Source: Deltaproteobacteria bacterium
GTDB lineage: Bacteria; Myxococcota_C; UBA6777
Direction: 5' to 3'
Length of the DNA: 64,000 bases
Assembly: GCA_002731275.1 (NCBI GenBank)
Contig: PCBK01000073.1
Location: forward strand, 1 to 64,000
A model generated the notes under the pieces. The model made no database searches. It was not told the origin of the DNA and saw only the letters and a list, made by a program, of their open reading frames with translations. Every line of letters begins with the position of its first letter. Position 1 is the stretch's first letter. A program made the translations under genes and the position numbers. Positions 36,053-44,924 of this stretch are shown in pieces.

Positions 36053-36313
36053 ATGAGAAAGATTGGCTGGATGGGTGCGTTTGCCTTCTTGTGTATGTGT
36101 GTGTTTGGACTGCAACATGCCGAGGCATCGCCCAAAAAGAAACGAAAACGCCCACCGACGATCGTCCTGAAGAAACAAATTGTACGTGGAAAGCGCCACA
36201 AACCACAGGCGTTCTACATCCTCCATCGCGCACCTTTCCACTTCAAGATGATGAAGCGCAAAAGAAATGTCCTCCAACGTGTCATTCGTTCCGTGAACAA
36301 CAAACCCTTTTGA
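36053..36313 (+). CDS. Small basic secreted protein
   Basis: 86 residues with a clear signal peptide (GWMGAFAFLCMCVFGLQHAEA) and GAGGAG seven bases before ATG 36053. The mature 60 residues are highly basic (KKKRKRPP, KKQIVRGKRHK) and end VNNKPF. The family is not recognised. It could bind anionic envelope polymers or simply be a small periplasmic protein. The large binding-protein gene follows 160 bases later on the same strand. Confidence 0.68.
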   Translation: MRKIGWMGAFAFLCMCVFGLQHAEASPKKKRKRPPTIVLKKQIVRGKRHKPQAFYILHRAPFHFKMMKRKRNVLQRVIRSVNNKPF

Positions 36314-36473
36314 AGTTTTGTCTTGTCTTCTTTTTTCTTGCTGTGGACAAAAGGGATGCTTCTGGTCTCGCCTACACAAAGTTGGTAGAAAGAATGTTCG
36401 TATGGGAAGAAGGAAACCTTAGAGACAATACCTTCTTCTTCTCTACCTTTGACTCTATGATGCCGGTGGTGCC

Positions 36474-38300
36474 ATGAACAGACAAGGTCCTCTCCCTGTC
36501 CTCTTTTCTCTTCTTTTGTTGGCCTTTGGTGGTGTCATTGGCTACTTGATCGGTTCGGCCCAGGTCGGACGCCAGTGTTCGCTTCGGTATGAAGCGCGAT
36601 TGCACCGCTGTCTCGAAAAAAAGCGCGCGACCACACAGCACAAAGCGATCCACAAGACAAAGACACGTAGCTCTTTACCTGTCCGTCGCATCACAGCGCC
36701 CAAGAAGCATGATGACATGTCATTTTTGACAGGACCCATCAACGCACCGACAGTCATCGTCTCAAAGCAACTACGAGCCGCGCCGATGTTAAAGCCGACT
36801 GTGTTGAAGGTGTTTGCGGCGTTACCTTCGCGGTCGTTCACGTACGCCGAGAATGAAGTACCCTCAACACTTCACCCTTACCTCGCGCGCAAACCTGTCG
36901 AACGACGTTTGGCGCGGTTGATGTTTGAGCCGCTCATTGGAAAAGATCATGTCGGTCGGCCCATCCCGATGCTCGCGTCCTCCTGGAAGAGATTGGACGA
37001 CAAGACGTTGCGTTTGCGCCTTCGTGAGAAGGTCGTTTGGCACGATGGTCACGCCTTCACAGCGTACGATGTGGGCTGGACGATCTCCTGTATGGCGCGT
37101 CTTCCGCAAACACTACGACAACGTCGTCTCCTGCAAGCGCTCCACAAGGTCGTCCTGGTCGATCGAAGCACTGTGGAGTTTGTGTTCAAGACATCACCCA
37201 GCGCTCCGCTCCCCTTGTTGGACTTTCCGATCCTGCCCAAACGTCCCTTTCCAAAGAAGACCCCGACAAATGAGGACTTTATGCGGGCTCATCGTTCGTT
37301 TGGTAAGAAACCTCTAGGGACCGGAGCCTTTCAACTACACTCTTGGCGGAAAGCTCGGATGATACGCTTGAAGCGTACTCTTTCTTATTGGCGGCGTGTC
37401 TCTCCGCAAGAAGGCAGCAGGTGGATCGGCAAGGTGAACGCACAAGTCATTCCTTCGAGGGAAGTGCAGGCTGGTGTGTTCAACTATGGTGCGCTACAGG
37501 GGATGTTGCATCTATTGCCCCACGAGGCCGCGGTCTTGAAGGATGTCTCCAACGCGAACATCCACCGGGTAGAGGGGCGACGAAGGCAGTGGGTGTTGTG
37601 GTTGAATCACGAGGGGTTACTCGGTGAATATGTCCTTCGTAAGGCGCTGTCGATGTCTCTCCCACGTGACGTCTTGGCAAAACTCTATACACCCCGTGCA
37701 GATCAACGCTCCGGTCCTCTTGGGGCTGCGATGAAGTCCCTCTACGCACCGGAGAAGGCCGAGGCGCTACTCGACAAAGCAGGTTGGAAGATGACCGTCA
37801 CAGGGTTTCGCGACAGGATGCCTGAGCTGTTATCTTTGCGGATGATCCTGTGTAAAGAGTGGAAGGACATGAAGAAGATGTTCGATGTGATCGAGCGTTC
37901 TTTTCATAAGCTCGGTGTGAGGATGGAGGTCAAGTGGTTGTCACGTAAGGAGTGGGAGCGTGCGGTCTACGAAGAGCGCGAGTTTGATATCACCTTCATG
38001 ACCCATCAGATAGACGATCTACGTGATCTGATGAGATATCTCCATCACGCTGGTGACAAAGCCCTCGCGAAGATGAAAGGGCGTGTATGGGAGACGTGGT
38101 TCGAGAAGACATATAAAGGTCGACATGTTTCGGCGACAGCGTTACGTCAGCAATTTGCATCCCACTACGACAAGACGTTGCCTTTTTTGTTCTTGTGGTC
38201 GACACCTGCGTATGTATTGCTCGACAAGTCACTGATGAACGTGGTCTTTGGTGTGGATTCATTGTTTTCTTTTGTCGATCGCTGGCATGTTGTGAAGTGA
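36474..38300 (+). CDS. Oligopeptide/nickel-type ABC transporter substrate-binding protein (SBP_bac_5)
   Basis: 608 residues with an N-terminal signal anchor (about 9-28) and a 90-residue basic linker. The SBP_bac_5 fold follows: FEPLIGKDHVGRPIPMLASS, then LREKVVWHDGHAFTAYDVGW, which is characteristic of DppA/OppA-like binding proteins. These deliver peptides or similar ligands to an ABC permease, but no permease or ATPase gene lies nearby. It may therefore be an orphan or partner a distant transporter. No lipobox is visible, so it is probably anchored by the N-terminal helix. Confidence 0.82.
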   Translation: MNRQGPLPVLFSLLLLAFGGVIGYLIGSAQVGRQCSLRYEARLHRCLEKKRATTQHKAIHKTKTRSSLPVRRITAPKKHDDMSFLTGPINAPTVIVSKQLRAAPMLKPTVLKVFAALPSRSFTYAENEVPSTLHPYLARKPVERRLARLMFEPLIGKDHVGRPIPMLASSWKRLDDKTLRLRLREKVVWHDGHAFTAYDVGWTISCMARLPQTLRQRRLLQALHKVVLVDRSTVEFVFKTSPSAPLPLLDFPILPKRPFPKKTPTNEDFMRAHRSFGKKPLGTGAFQLHSWRKARMIRLKRTLSYWRRVSPQEGSRWIGKVNAQVIPSREVQAGVFNYGALQGMLHLLPHEAAVLKDVSNANIHRVEGRRRQWVLWLNHEGLLGEYVLRKALSMSLPRDVLAKLYTPRADQRSGPLGAAMKSLYAPEKAEALLDKAGWKMTVTGFRDRMPELLSLRMILCKEWKDMKKMFDVIERSFHKLGVRMEVKWLSRKEWERAVYEEREFDITFMTHQIDDLRDLMRYLHHAGDKALAKMKGRVWETWFEKTYKGRHVSATALRQQFASHYDKTLPFLFLWSTPAYVLLDKSLMNVVFGVDSLFSFVDRWHVVK

Positions 38301-38472
38301 GCAGCCTTAGGCTATTCCAAGTCAAAAAGTAGATTGTAAAAATGGCGCACGTAGAGTTTGTTGTTGGAGCCTGATGCTGTGTGATTCGTCGTCGCAGTGG
38401 TGATGCCACGGCTCCTTCTCAGGCAAGGCATGAGACTACCCTCTTTCGTGCGCTTTTTTCCTTGGAAAGGCC

Positions 38473-38916
38473 TTACTCTTCCTTGAGTGAGGAGAGGAGG
38501 CGTTGCAGATTGTTGGGGGGGATATGAGTGAGCTCGTCGAGGTTGTACTGTTTTAAGGTGTCGAGGAAGGCGTTTTGGGCGTCACGTAGAATGTGTTTGA
38601 GGCGGCAATCTGGTAGCAGCACACAATTTCTCTTTGAAGCGTCAAAGCACTCGACAATATGAAAGTGGGGTTCGACTTGTTCGATGAGTGTGCCGATGTT
38701 GATATCGGCAGGAGACTTACCTAGAGTAATGCCACCGCCTTTGCCACGGATACTGTTAATGTATCCGAGGGTAGAGAGTTTGTGGACCACTTTGGTGACG
38801 TGGTTACGGGATATATCGTAGTAGTCTGTGAGTTCTTGTATGGTGCATTTTTCATCTCTGACGGCGAGATATATCAAAACGCGGAGGGCATAGTCTGTGA
38901 ATGAGGTGAGCTGCAT
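38473..38916 (-). CDS. nsrR: NsrR, Rrf2-family nitric-oxide-sensing repressor
   Basis: 147 residues beginning MQLTSFTDYALRVLIYLA, the hallmark of NsrR; a longer frame from 38961 adds a non-homologous extension. Winged-helix DNA binding at the N-terminus is followed by three Fe-S ligands C90, C98 and C104 (VEC...NC...DC). NO damages the cluster and releases DNA. It is the last gene on a minus strand running globin, membrane protein, NO reductase, nsrR. Two NsrR-type boxes stand before the globin gene, implying that it represses the set. Confidence 0.9.
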   Translation of the reverse strand: MQLTSFTDYALRVLIYLAVRDEKCTIQELTDYYDISRNHVTKVVHKLSTLGYINSIRGKGGGITLGKSPADINIGTLIEQVEPHFHIVECFDASKRNCVLLPDCRLKHILRDAQNAFLDTLKQYNLDELTHIPPNNLQRLLSSLKEE

Positions 38917-39156
38917 CTTTGTACCAGATGGTTTGAGGTCGCTGTGAAAGCGATTCATCATCGCAGTGGCTGCAGCTTGTTGTGTCAGAGCTTGGGATGT
39001 ATATGTGGCAACAGCTTCAGCGACCTGGGTTCAGGTGTTTGCGTTGCGTACGCTCGTACATACTACACACTCTGACTTGCCTGTTCAAGGCACAGTGTCT
39101 CTGATTGATGGAGGAGAGGACCCCTTCCTGAGGCTGATGCCGAAGGTGGAGATAGT
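38917..39156. other. Gap between NO reductase and nsrR
   Basis: 240 bases without a gene. I see no NsrR-type box and no clear terminator, so nsrR could be transcribed from the upstream operon or from its own weak promoter here. Confidence 0.3.
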
Positions 39157-41421
39157 TCACTTTTCAGCAGATGGTTGTGGTGGTGGGGTGCGCTTTGCTT
39201 TGTAGAGGTCGTAGAGAAACCACACCAGAGCGAGTCCACCAATGCCAAAGATTGTATCTCCAATGGCTCGTAGCCATCGTAGTGTTTGCATTGTCGGGGT
39301 CTGTAGGAATTCCATAGAACGTGCGTACCACATGCTGTGTTCGACGCTCGCCCAGGTCTGCAATAAGCCAACAGGGAGTAAGCTCATCAAAACCATCAAG
39401 GCGAGGCCGATATTGAGTCCCCAGAAGCTGACAAATAAGGCTCGTTCATTCCAGTCTCTGTCTGCGTATGCGGTGCGGAAGCAAAAGAGCATCAAGCCGA
39501 TGCCGAGCATCCCGTAGACGCCAAAGAGTGCTGAGTGACCGTGGACAGGAGTGGTGTTGAGACCCTGCATGTAGTACAGCGACAAGGGTGGGTTGATCAG
39601 GAAACCGAATAAGCCGGCTCCGACCATATTCCAGAAGGCGACGGCGACAAAGAACAAGATCGGCCACTTGTATTTTTTCACCCAGGAAGCCTTCTCGACG
39701 AGTGTATAGTTTTCATGTGCTTCAAATCCGATCAACGTCAGAGGGACGACTTCGAGCGCACTAAACATCGCGCCAAGCGCCATGATCGGGACAGTTGTTC
39801 CCGCAAAGTAGAGGTGGTGGAAGGTTCCGAGGATCCCGCCTGTCAGAAAGATCGTCGTCGCGAACAATGTGGCTTTGGTCGCCGTTTTTATGCTTAACAA
39901 TCCCATCTTGGCAAATAGAAACGCGATGACCACCGTCGCGAAGACCTCAAAGAAGCCTTCCACCCAAAGGTGAACGACCCACCAACGCCAGTATTCAGCG
40001 ATGCTCAGATGTGTGTGTTGTCCCCACATCAGGCCTGCGCCGTAAAATAAGGGGATGGCTGCGGAGGCGAGGACAAACAACAATAGCAGATGTTTGCTCT
40101 CTGTCGATTTACGAAGGGAGGGTAAAAGAGCCCGGACCATCAAGAACAACCACAAGAATAAACCGATAAACAAGAAGATCTGCCAAAAGCGGCCGAGTTC
40201 TACATATTCGTATCCTTGATGTCCGAACCAAAAGTTGGTCGTGAGACCCATTTTTTGCCTCGTCGCGTACCAAGTCCCAAATAGCGATCCTGCGACGATG
40301 AGCAGGAGGCAACAAAATAAAAGCAACACGCCTTTGTTTTGGTGAACGGGTTCTTTTCCCGAGACATTTGGAGCGATGTATAAGCCCGTTGCAAGCCACG
40401 CGGTCGCGATCCAGAAGATGCCAAGCTGTATGTGCCAGGTTCTTGTGACAGTGTAAGGAAATAGTTTGGCGAGTGGGATGCCGTAGAATGCTGTCCCTTC
40501 GACGCCGTAGTGTGCTGTGAGTACACCGAGGCAAAGCTGCAACAAGATGAGCGCGATGACCACCCAAAAATACATTAAAGAGGACTTCATCGATGCGGTC
40601 AGAGGAGTCTCCAAGAAGGGGTCTGTTGATGGCACATCGTGTTTCTCATGTTCTTCTTTTTTGTAGAACGCCATGTACCACACCATCGCTGAGATGCCGG
40701 CGAGTAGAAAGATGACACTGAGGATGGACCACAAAAAGAGTGAGGAAGTTGGTTTGTTACCAACAAGCGGCTCGGGGGGCCAATTGTGTGTGTAGCTGAT
40801 TGTCTGCTGTGGGCGTTGTGTGACACACGACCATGAAGCCCAAAAGAAGAACGCGGCCAGTTTTTTCCGTCTCGATGCATCAGGAACAACATCATCTGGC
40901 ATAGCGTATGCTTCTCTTGTTTTTTTGAGTGACTTGTCCGAGGAGAATAGCTTTGCATAGTAACGCTCTAGCGAGCGAATGGCGCGCGCTCGGTCGTTGG
41001 AGACAAGTAAGATCTTTGTTCGAGGGGAGTATGTGTTCTTTCGCAGCTCGCCCTGGACTCGCGAACGAAGAGCGGCCTTTTGCTCGGCGTGTAACTTTGC
41101 AAAAGGCCGATTGTGTCGTGCTTGGGACCAGTGATTGAGTAACCACATCGCCTCTCTGTGGAGCCAATCTGCGCTCCAGTCTGGAGCTGTGTAGGCGCCG
41201 TGTCCCCAGATACTTCCTAGCTGCTGCCCACCAAATGATTGCCACACCTGCTGCCCCTCCTGGATGTCTTTTTTGGTGTACAACACATCACCTGAGGGCG
41301 TTTGGACGGTCTTTGGGAGCGGTGGAGCCTTTTGGTAAAGCTCGTATCCATAATATCCGAGAACTGAAAAAGAGATGATGACGACGCCTGCAAACGCAAG
41401 CCAGTATGTTGTGTACTTCAT
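39157..41421 (-). CDS. norZ: Quinol-dependent nitric oxide reductase (qNOR)
   Basis: 754 residues, the qNOR length in which the NorC-like part is fused to the NorB-like haem-copper core. The N-terminal extracytoplasmic part contains QGQQVWQSFGGQQLGSIWGHGAY. Around twelve or more transmembrane helices follow, with HLWVEGFFEVFATVVIAF (haem/FeB His and Glu region) and GTFHHLYFAG. It reduces 2 NO to N2O with electrons from quinol at the cytoplasmic membrane and detoxifies NO. The start overlaps the preceding gene (ATGA), deciding ATG 41421 over an upstream ATG at 41454. Confidence 0.92.
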   Translation of the reverse strand: MKYTTYWLAFAGVVIISFSVLGYYGYELYQKAPPLPKTVQTPSGDVLYTKKDIQEGQQVWQSFGGQQLGSIWGHGAYTAPDWSADWLHREAMWLLNHWSQARHNRPFAKLHAEQKAALRSRVQGELRKNTYSPRTKILLVSNDRARAIRSLERYYAKLFSSDKSLKKTREAYAMPDDVVPDASRRKKLAAFFFWASWSCVTQRPQQTISYTHNWPPEPLVGNKPTSSLFLWSILSVIFLLAGISAMVWYMAFYKKEEHEKHDVPSTDPFLETPLTASMKSSLMYFWVVIALILLQLCLGVLTAHYGVEGTAFYGIPLAKLFPYTVTRTWHIQLGIFWIATAWLATGLYIAPNVSGKEPVHQNKGVLLLFCCLLLIVAGSLFGTWYATRQKMGLTTNFWFGHQGYEYVELGRFWQIFLFIGLFLWLFLMVRALLPSLRKSTESKHLLLLFVLASAAIPLFYGAGLMWGQHTHLSIAEYWRWWVVHLWVEGFFEVFATVVIAFLFAKMGLLSIKTATKATLFATTIFLTGGILGTFHHLYFAGTTVPIMALGAMFSALEVVPLTLIGFEAHENYTLVEKASWVKKYKWPILFFVAVAFWNMVGAGLFGFLINPPLSLYYMQGLNTTPVHGHSALFGVYGMLGIGLMLFCFRTAYADRDWNERALFVSFWGLNIGLALMVLMSLLPVGLLQTWASVEHSMWYARSMEFLQTPTMQTLRWLRAIGDTIFGIGGLALVWFLYDLYKAKRTPPPQPSAEK

Positions 41422-41849
41422 GTGTTTTGACTTTCTATCTTTTTTAGACCCCATACACCCAAAGATATGAGGGCTACGAGTTTGAAACATTCAAGTGCAA
41501 TGTACGTTTGATGATGCCATGTCGCAGGGGGATGGGCGCCACGTATGATCTGGTCGGTTCGTGTGGCCATAGTAGGATACAACCCGTACTGTTGAGCGAT
41601 GCACAGTAGGATAATGCACGCGAATACAAGGAGCATTTGCCGGCGTCGGTTCCATAGACAGTCAACGCAGATCACCAGAATAAAGATCTGTTCTATCCAA
41701 TGAAGTGCCCGAAATACCAGGCGCCCAATCCCAAGTCCTATCGGTAGTGTGACGCCTGGAGCCTGGAACTTCAGAGGGGTCTCTATACAAGAAAGTCCCA
41801 AAGCCAAGCCAAACCAAATCAACAATATCGCGAGACTTAAACGTGTCAT
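41418..41849 (-). CDS. Four-helix membrane protein in the NO operon
   Basis: 143 residues with about four transmembrane helices (around 5-22, 50-66, 72-90 and 118-137) and a conserved-looking KFQAPGVTLPIGLGIGRLVF stretch. The family is not named with confidence. It is coupled by 4-bp overlaps both to the globin before it and to the NO reductase after it. A role in NO handling, for example assisting the reductase or membrane redox flow, is therefore likely by context only. Confidence 0.75.
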   Translation of the reverse strand: MTRLSLAILLIWFGLALGLSCIETPLKFQAPGVTLPIGLGIGRLVFRALHWIEQIFILVICVDCLWNRRRQMLLVFACIILLCIAQQYGLYPTMATRTDQIIRGAHPPATWHHQTYIALECFKLVALISLGVWGLKKIESQNT

Positions 41850-42232
41850 CTCACGCGCTTCAATGTCGCTTTTAAGACCGCCGCGATCGCACGACTTTTG
41901 TTCATAAAGAGCGCCGAAATTTCCTGTGAAAACAATTCCCTAGTACTCTCTTCAAAGAGTACCAACCAGTGCTCGAATAACATCAGATCAAAGGGTTCTA
42001 GCTCCATGTGTACCTTTTTTGGATTTCCCTTGTACCAACCCTCTCCACACATCACTGAACGCCAAAAACTAACCATCCTGTCGTTGTGTTGACTCCATGC
42101 CTCCTCCGACAACAACACCTCATGAAAGAGTGGACCAAGCTGCCTGTCTTCCCGAACTTTTCTGTAGAACAATGTGACCAGACGTTCGATCTCTTGATGG
42201 CCTATCGAATGACTTGAAACAGATGAATTCAT
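41846..42232 (-). CDS. Group III truncated haemoglobin
   Basis: 128 residues, the usual size. The group III pattern is clear: IERLVTLFYRKVREDRQLGPLF, then WSQHNDRMVSFWRSVMCG, then GNPKKVHMELEP with proximal His75, and FEHWLVLFEEST. Start ATG 42232 has GGGAGGAG seven bases upstream; the longer frame to 42268 lacks it. It probably binds O2/NO and either dioxygenates NO or supplies NO to the reductase. It is the first gene of the NsrR-controlled operon, with a 4-bp overlap to the next gene. Confidence 0.88.
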   Translation of the reverse strand: MNSSVSSHSIGHQEIERLVTLFYRKVREDRQLGPLFHEVLLSEEAWSQHNDRMVSFWRSVMCGEGWYKGNPKKVHMELEPFDLMLFEHWLVLFEESTRELFSQEISALFMNKSRAIAAVLKATLKRVR

Positions 42233-42279
42233 CGTTGACTCCTCCCTTATATCATGTGCTGAATCCATGCTTTGACTTT

Positions 42280-42302
42280 AACGTGCATTCTTAATGCATC
42301 TT
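42280..42302. promoter_or_regulatory. NsrR box 1
   Basis: A 23-bp imperfect palindrome whose halves read AACGTGCATTC and AATGCATCTT around TT. It is very close to the NsrR consensus built on ATGCATTT/AAATGCAT. It lies about 50-70 bases before the globin start. Confidence 0.8.
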
Positions 42303-42312
42303 TTGCATGGTT

Positions 42313-42335
42313 AATATGTATTTAAAATGCATGTT
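42313..42335. promoter_or_regulatory. NsrR box 2
   Basis: A second 23-bp site with halves AATATGTATTT and AATGCATGTT, centred 33 bp (about three helical turns) from box 1. The two sites are themselves arranged as a larger inverted repeat, each flanked on its outer side by TTGACTTTAAC (one per strand). The minus-strand TTGACT can serve as the -35 of the globin operon, so repressor on these sites would cover the promoter. Confidence 0.78.
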
Positions 42336-42401
42336 AAAGTCAAGTTTCTTTTTTGGAGGAGTGCGTATGTCTTTGTTTTTTATGGTGTTGTTTGGGGGGG
42401 C

Positions 42402-43349
42402 TTAGGGGGTGGTGTTGGAGAAGTAAGCGATGACAGGGAAGTGGTCGGATGCTGCGTCTGGGAGCACTTTGGCGTAGTGGCATTTGAGGGCTTTGCTGAA
42501 CATGATGTGGTCATATCGCGCCCTGAGTGTGATGTGGAAGGGGCCTTTCTTCACGGGCCAGTGCCATGTTGGGGTGGAGCGGTCGTATTGTGCGAGGGCG
42601 CTCTTCATGTGTTGTGTTCGTTTGAGCCATTTGTACGCCATCCCACCTTCATCTTCGTTGAAGTCTCCAAGCACCATCAATCGCTTGCGTTGTTTGGTGG
42701 GGATCAGCTTTTGGGTGGACTGGATGTACGATGTGAGTTCTTTTTGTCGGATTTTAGGTGTTTTAAAAAGGTATGCCGAAGCTGTTGAGAGGACGTCTCT
42801 TTTGCGGCTGAGTGGGGGACGTAGATGAAGGTTGAGCATATGGACTTTGCCGAGTGGTGTCTTGATGGAGGCGAGGAGTGAGGGGAACCAGCCTTCTTTG
42901 GGGGGCTGGAGTTGTTTGCCAAAGGTGATGGGGTACCTTGACAGAAAGCCAAGATCGCTCCCCGTTTTGGTGGCAAAGAGCATATGTGGGTGTGTCTTTT
43001 TGAAGGCTCTTTTGAGCAGCCGTTCCCAGTAAGGTGTTATCTCCTGAAGTGCGATCACGTCGGCCTTCGAGTCGAGAATCCTTTTGATCGTGAGGGCTGG
43101 GTTGACGGCACCATAGTTGACGTTCAAGGTCATGACTCGCAGAGGGGGGTTTGTGGCCTTATGGTTTGGTTTGTTCATCTTTTGGAGCAACATTTTGGGG
43201 AGCGCTTTGCTCTCTGGGCATCGAAAGGACGCGGTGTTGCGACACAGGCCTCCTGGGATCGCGAGGCTGCTTTGTGTGGACATGACGAGGGTCGTGGATA
43301 TTGTGAGGAGCAGCAAACATCCACACCAAGTGTATCTTTTCAGTCTCAT
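42402..43349 (-). CDS. Secreted EEP-family nuclease/phosphatase
   Basis: 315 residues with a signal peptide (CGCLLLLTISTTLVMSTQSSLA) and AGGAG seven bases before the ATG. The EEP fold shows VMTLNVNYG, VIALQEITPYW (catalytic Glu), LNLHLRPP, VLGDFNEDEGG and a terminal ASDHFPVIA, a full catalytic set for a metal-dependent phosphodiesterase. It lacks a lipobox and is probably periplasmic or released. It is a distant paralogue of the lipoprotein at 11230-12918. The substrate is unknown; DNase-like activity is the simplest guess. Confidence 0.87.
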   Translation of the reverse strand: MRLKRYTWCGCLLLLTISTTLVMSTQSSLAIPGGLCRNTASFRCPESKALPKMLLQKMNKPNHKATNPPLRVMTLNVNYGAVNPALTIKRILDSKADVIALQEITPYWERLLKRAFKKTHPHMLFATKTGSDLGFLSRYPITFGKQLQPPKEGWFPSLLASIKTPLGKVHMLNLHLRPPLSRKRDVLSTASAYLFKTPKIRQKELTSYIQSTQKLIPTKQRKRLMVLGDFNEDEGGMAYKWLKRTQHMKSALAQYDRSTPTWHWPVKKGPFHITLRARYDHIMFSKALKCHYAKVLPDAASDHFPVIAYFSNTTP

Positions 43350-43493
43350 GGAGGGTCTCCTTTGTGTTTTTGTGGCATGATGAACATCTTTGTCAAAACG
43401 TACACAAATGAGCTGTGATGTGGTGCGAGAGCTGTCAGGGCTTTGTCAGAGTTATGTAAGCAGCGCAACGAATCCAACAGGTATGGAGTGTCG

Positions 43494-44885
43494 ATGGAAA
43501 ACAGCGATTGGTCAGCGTTTGAAGATGAAGGACAATCCTTTACGCCGAATGAAGCGCTGGAGAGGCTACGTTCCTTTTTGTACAAGAGCCGCCCAACGAA
43601 GATACACTGGCTCCAGCTCTGTCGTATCCTGTCGAAGTGGCCGGAGGATAGAGCGAGTCTCCTGACGGCGATTCAATACATTCGCGCACACACCAGCGAG
43701 TGGCCTGCGTCCATTCGTACCGTACCTGTGGAGTGGTTTCGCGCAGCTGAGGAGCAGCCACCTTATCCGGTGGAACCTGTTGTACATCAGGTCCGGTTTG
43801 AGCTGATCAAAGCCTTCGCGTCGCTTGGTTGTGATCCTGCGTCGGTGTTTGTGCGGGAGTGTCTTGGTGAGCTTCCTAGCCCCGAATTGTCGACATGGCC
43901 ACATCATGGTTGGGTTGAGATCCCTTATCCGGCTGTAGAGGCACCTGTTGAGAAGGAGGTGAATGCGCACCGGACGACGGTGATGGCGATGAGTGTCGCG
44001 TCTGAAGCTGGAAGGCTCGCGACGGTTGACTTTGACGGTCACTGGGCGATTTGGGATGAACAATCGATGGCGCTCTTACATCATGGTGGTGTAGGGGGGT
44101 GCGGTCGAGGGATCTCCATCTCACCGGATGGTACATTGATCGTCGTGAAGACACAGCCAAGTGGTGTCTCTGTGGATGATTCGTATTCGTTGATCGACTG
44201 CGCATCTGGTGAAGTCCTCACCGTTATAAACGGCATGTTCAGCGCGGATGTCAGTTGGGTTGGGGAGTATATTGTCTTGGCGAGTGGGTTGTTGCTTGCG
44301 GTCTTGCAGAGAGATGGGACACAGGTCGATGTGTTGTCACTGGGTAGGCACTCCATACGCAAGGTTATTCCAGCACATGGACCGGGGGCGTGGGTTCTTG
44401 AAGAAGGGGCATTGACCTACGTGGAGGCGCTGACAGGGGCGGAGATGATGTTTTTGTCCGGCCTGGATCAGGCGCGCTGTCCATCTGCTGGCTGGGAGTC
44501 TGGTCATTTTTCGAGGCCGAAGGAGAGTCCATTGTCCCCACTGGGGAGGATGTTACTTGGAGAAGTGGACGACCGTTATTTGGTCGTCAGGGAGCTTGCG
44601 ACAGGTGCATCCTTGCTCTCGTTTCGACCTGTGCGTGAGGAGTGGCCGGAGATTGTGTGGGTGATGGGATCATTTTCTCGTGATGAAGAGTGTTTGTTGG
44701 TGTCGTTCATGCACATTATGGCGGAGCAGTGTACGTATTTTCTGTACCATCGAACAAAAGGTCTACTGCCTGTTCGTATCTCTGTGGAGGGTGAGTGGGT
44801 AAGCCATTCCTTTGGTGTTTTCTCTTCAAATGGGGATAGTGTGTTTGTGACAGAAGGTCCGGTGATCAAGAAAATCCATCTGTGA
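43494..44885 (+). CDS. Hypothetical beta-propeller-like protein
   Basis: 463 residues. The first 150 are helical (NEALERLRSFLYKSRPTKIHW) with no recognised domain. The rest has WD40/propeller-like strands: TTVMAMSVASEAGRLATVDFD followed by GHWAIWDEQSMALL, and ISISPDGTLIVVK. GGAG five bases upstream decides ATG 43494. No signal peptide is visible, so it is probably cytoplasmic and scaffold-like. It is divergent from the EEP gene and converges on the vWA-like lipoprotein gene. No catalytic residues seen. Confidence 0.72.
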   Translation: MENSDWSAFEDEGQSFTPNEALERLRSFLYKSRPTKIHWLQLCRILSKWPEDRASLLTAIQYIRAHTSEWPASIRTVPVEWFRAAEEQPPYPVEPVVHQVRFELIKAFASLGCDPASVFVRECLGELPSPELSTWPHHGWVEIPYPAVEAPVEKEVNAHRTTVMAMSVASEAGRLATVDFDGHWAIWDEQSMALLHHGGVGGCGRGISISPDGTLIVVKTQPSGVSVDDSYSLIDCASGEVLTVINGMFSADVSWVGEYIVLASGLLLAVLQRDGTQVDVLSLGRHSIRKVIPAHGPGAWVLEEGALTYVEALTGAEMMFLSGLDQARCPSAGWESGHFSRPKESPLSPLGRMLLGEVDDRYLVVRELATGASLLSFRPVREEWPEIVWVMGSFSRDEECLLVSFMHIMAEQCTYFLYHRTKGLLPVRISVEGEWVSHSFGVFSSNGDSVFVTEGPVIKKIHL

Positions 44886-44924
44886 TGACATCTACATGGA
44901 GGCAGGTCTTGTTGTGAGACAGCC

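Noticed and set aside
42327-42788. Plus-strand ORF starting in the NsrR box region
   Set aside because: Overlaps the well-supported EEP gene on the other strand and has no motif or ribosome site.
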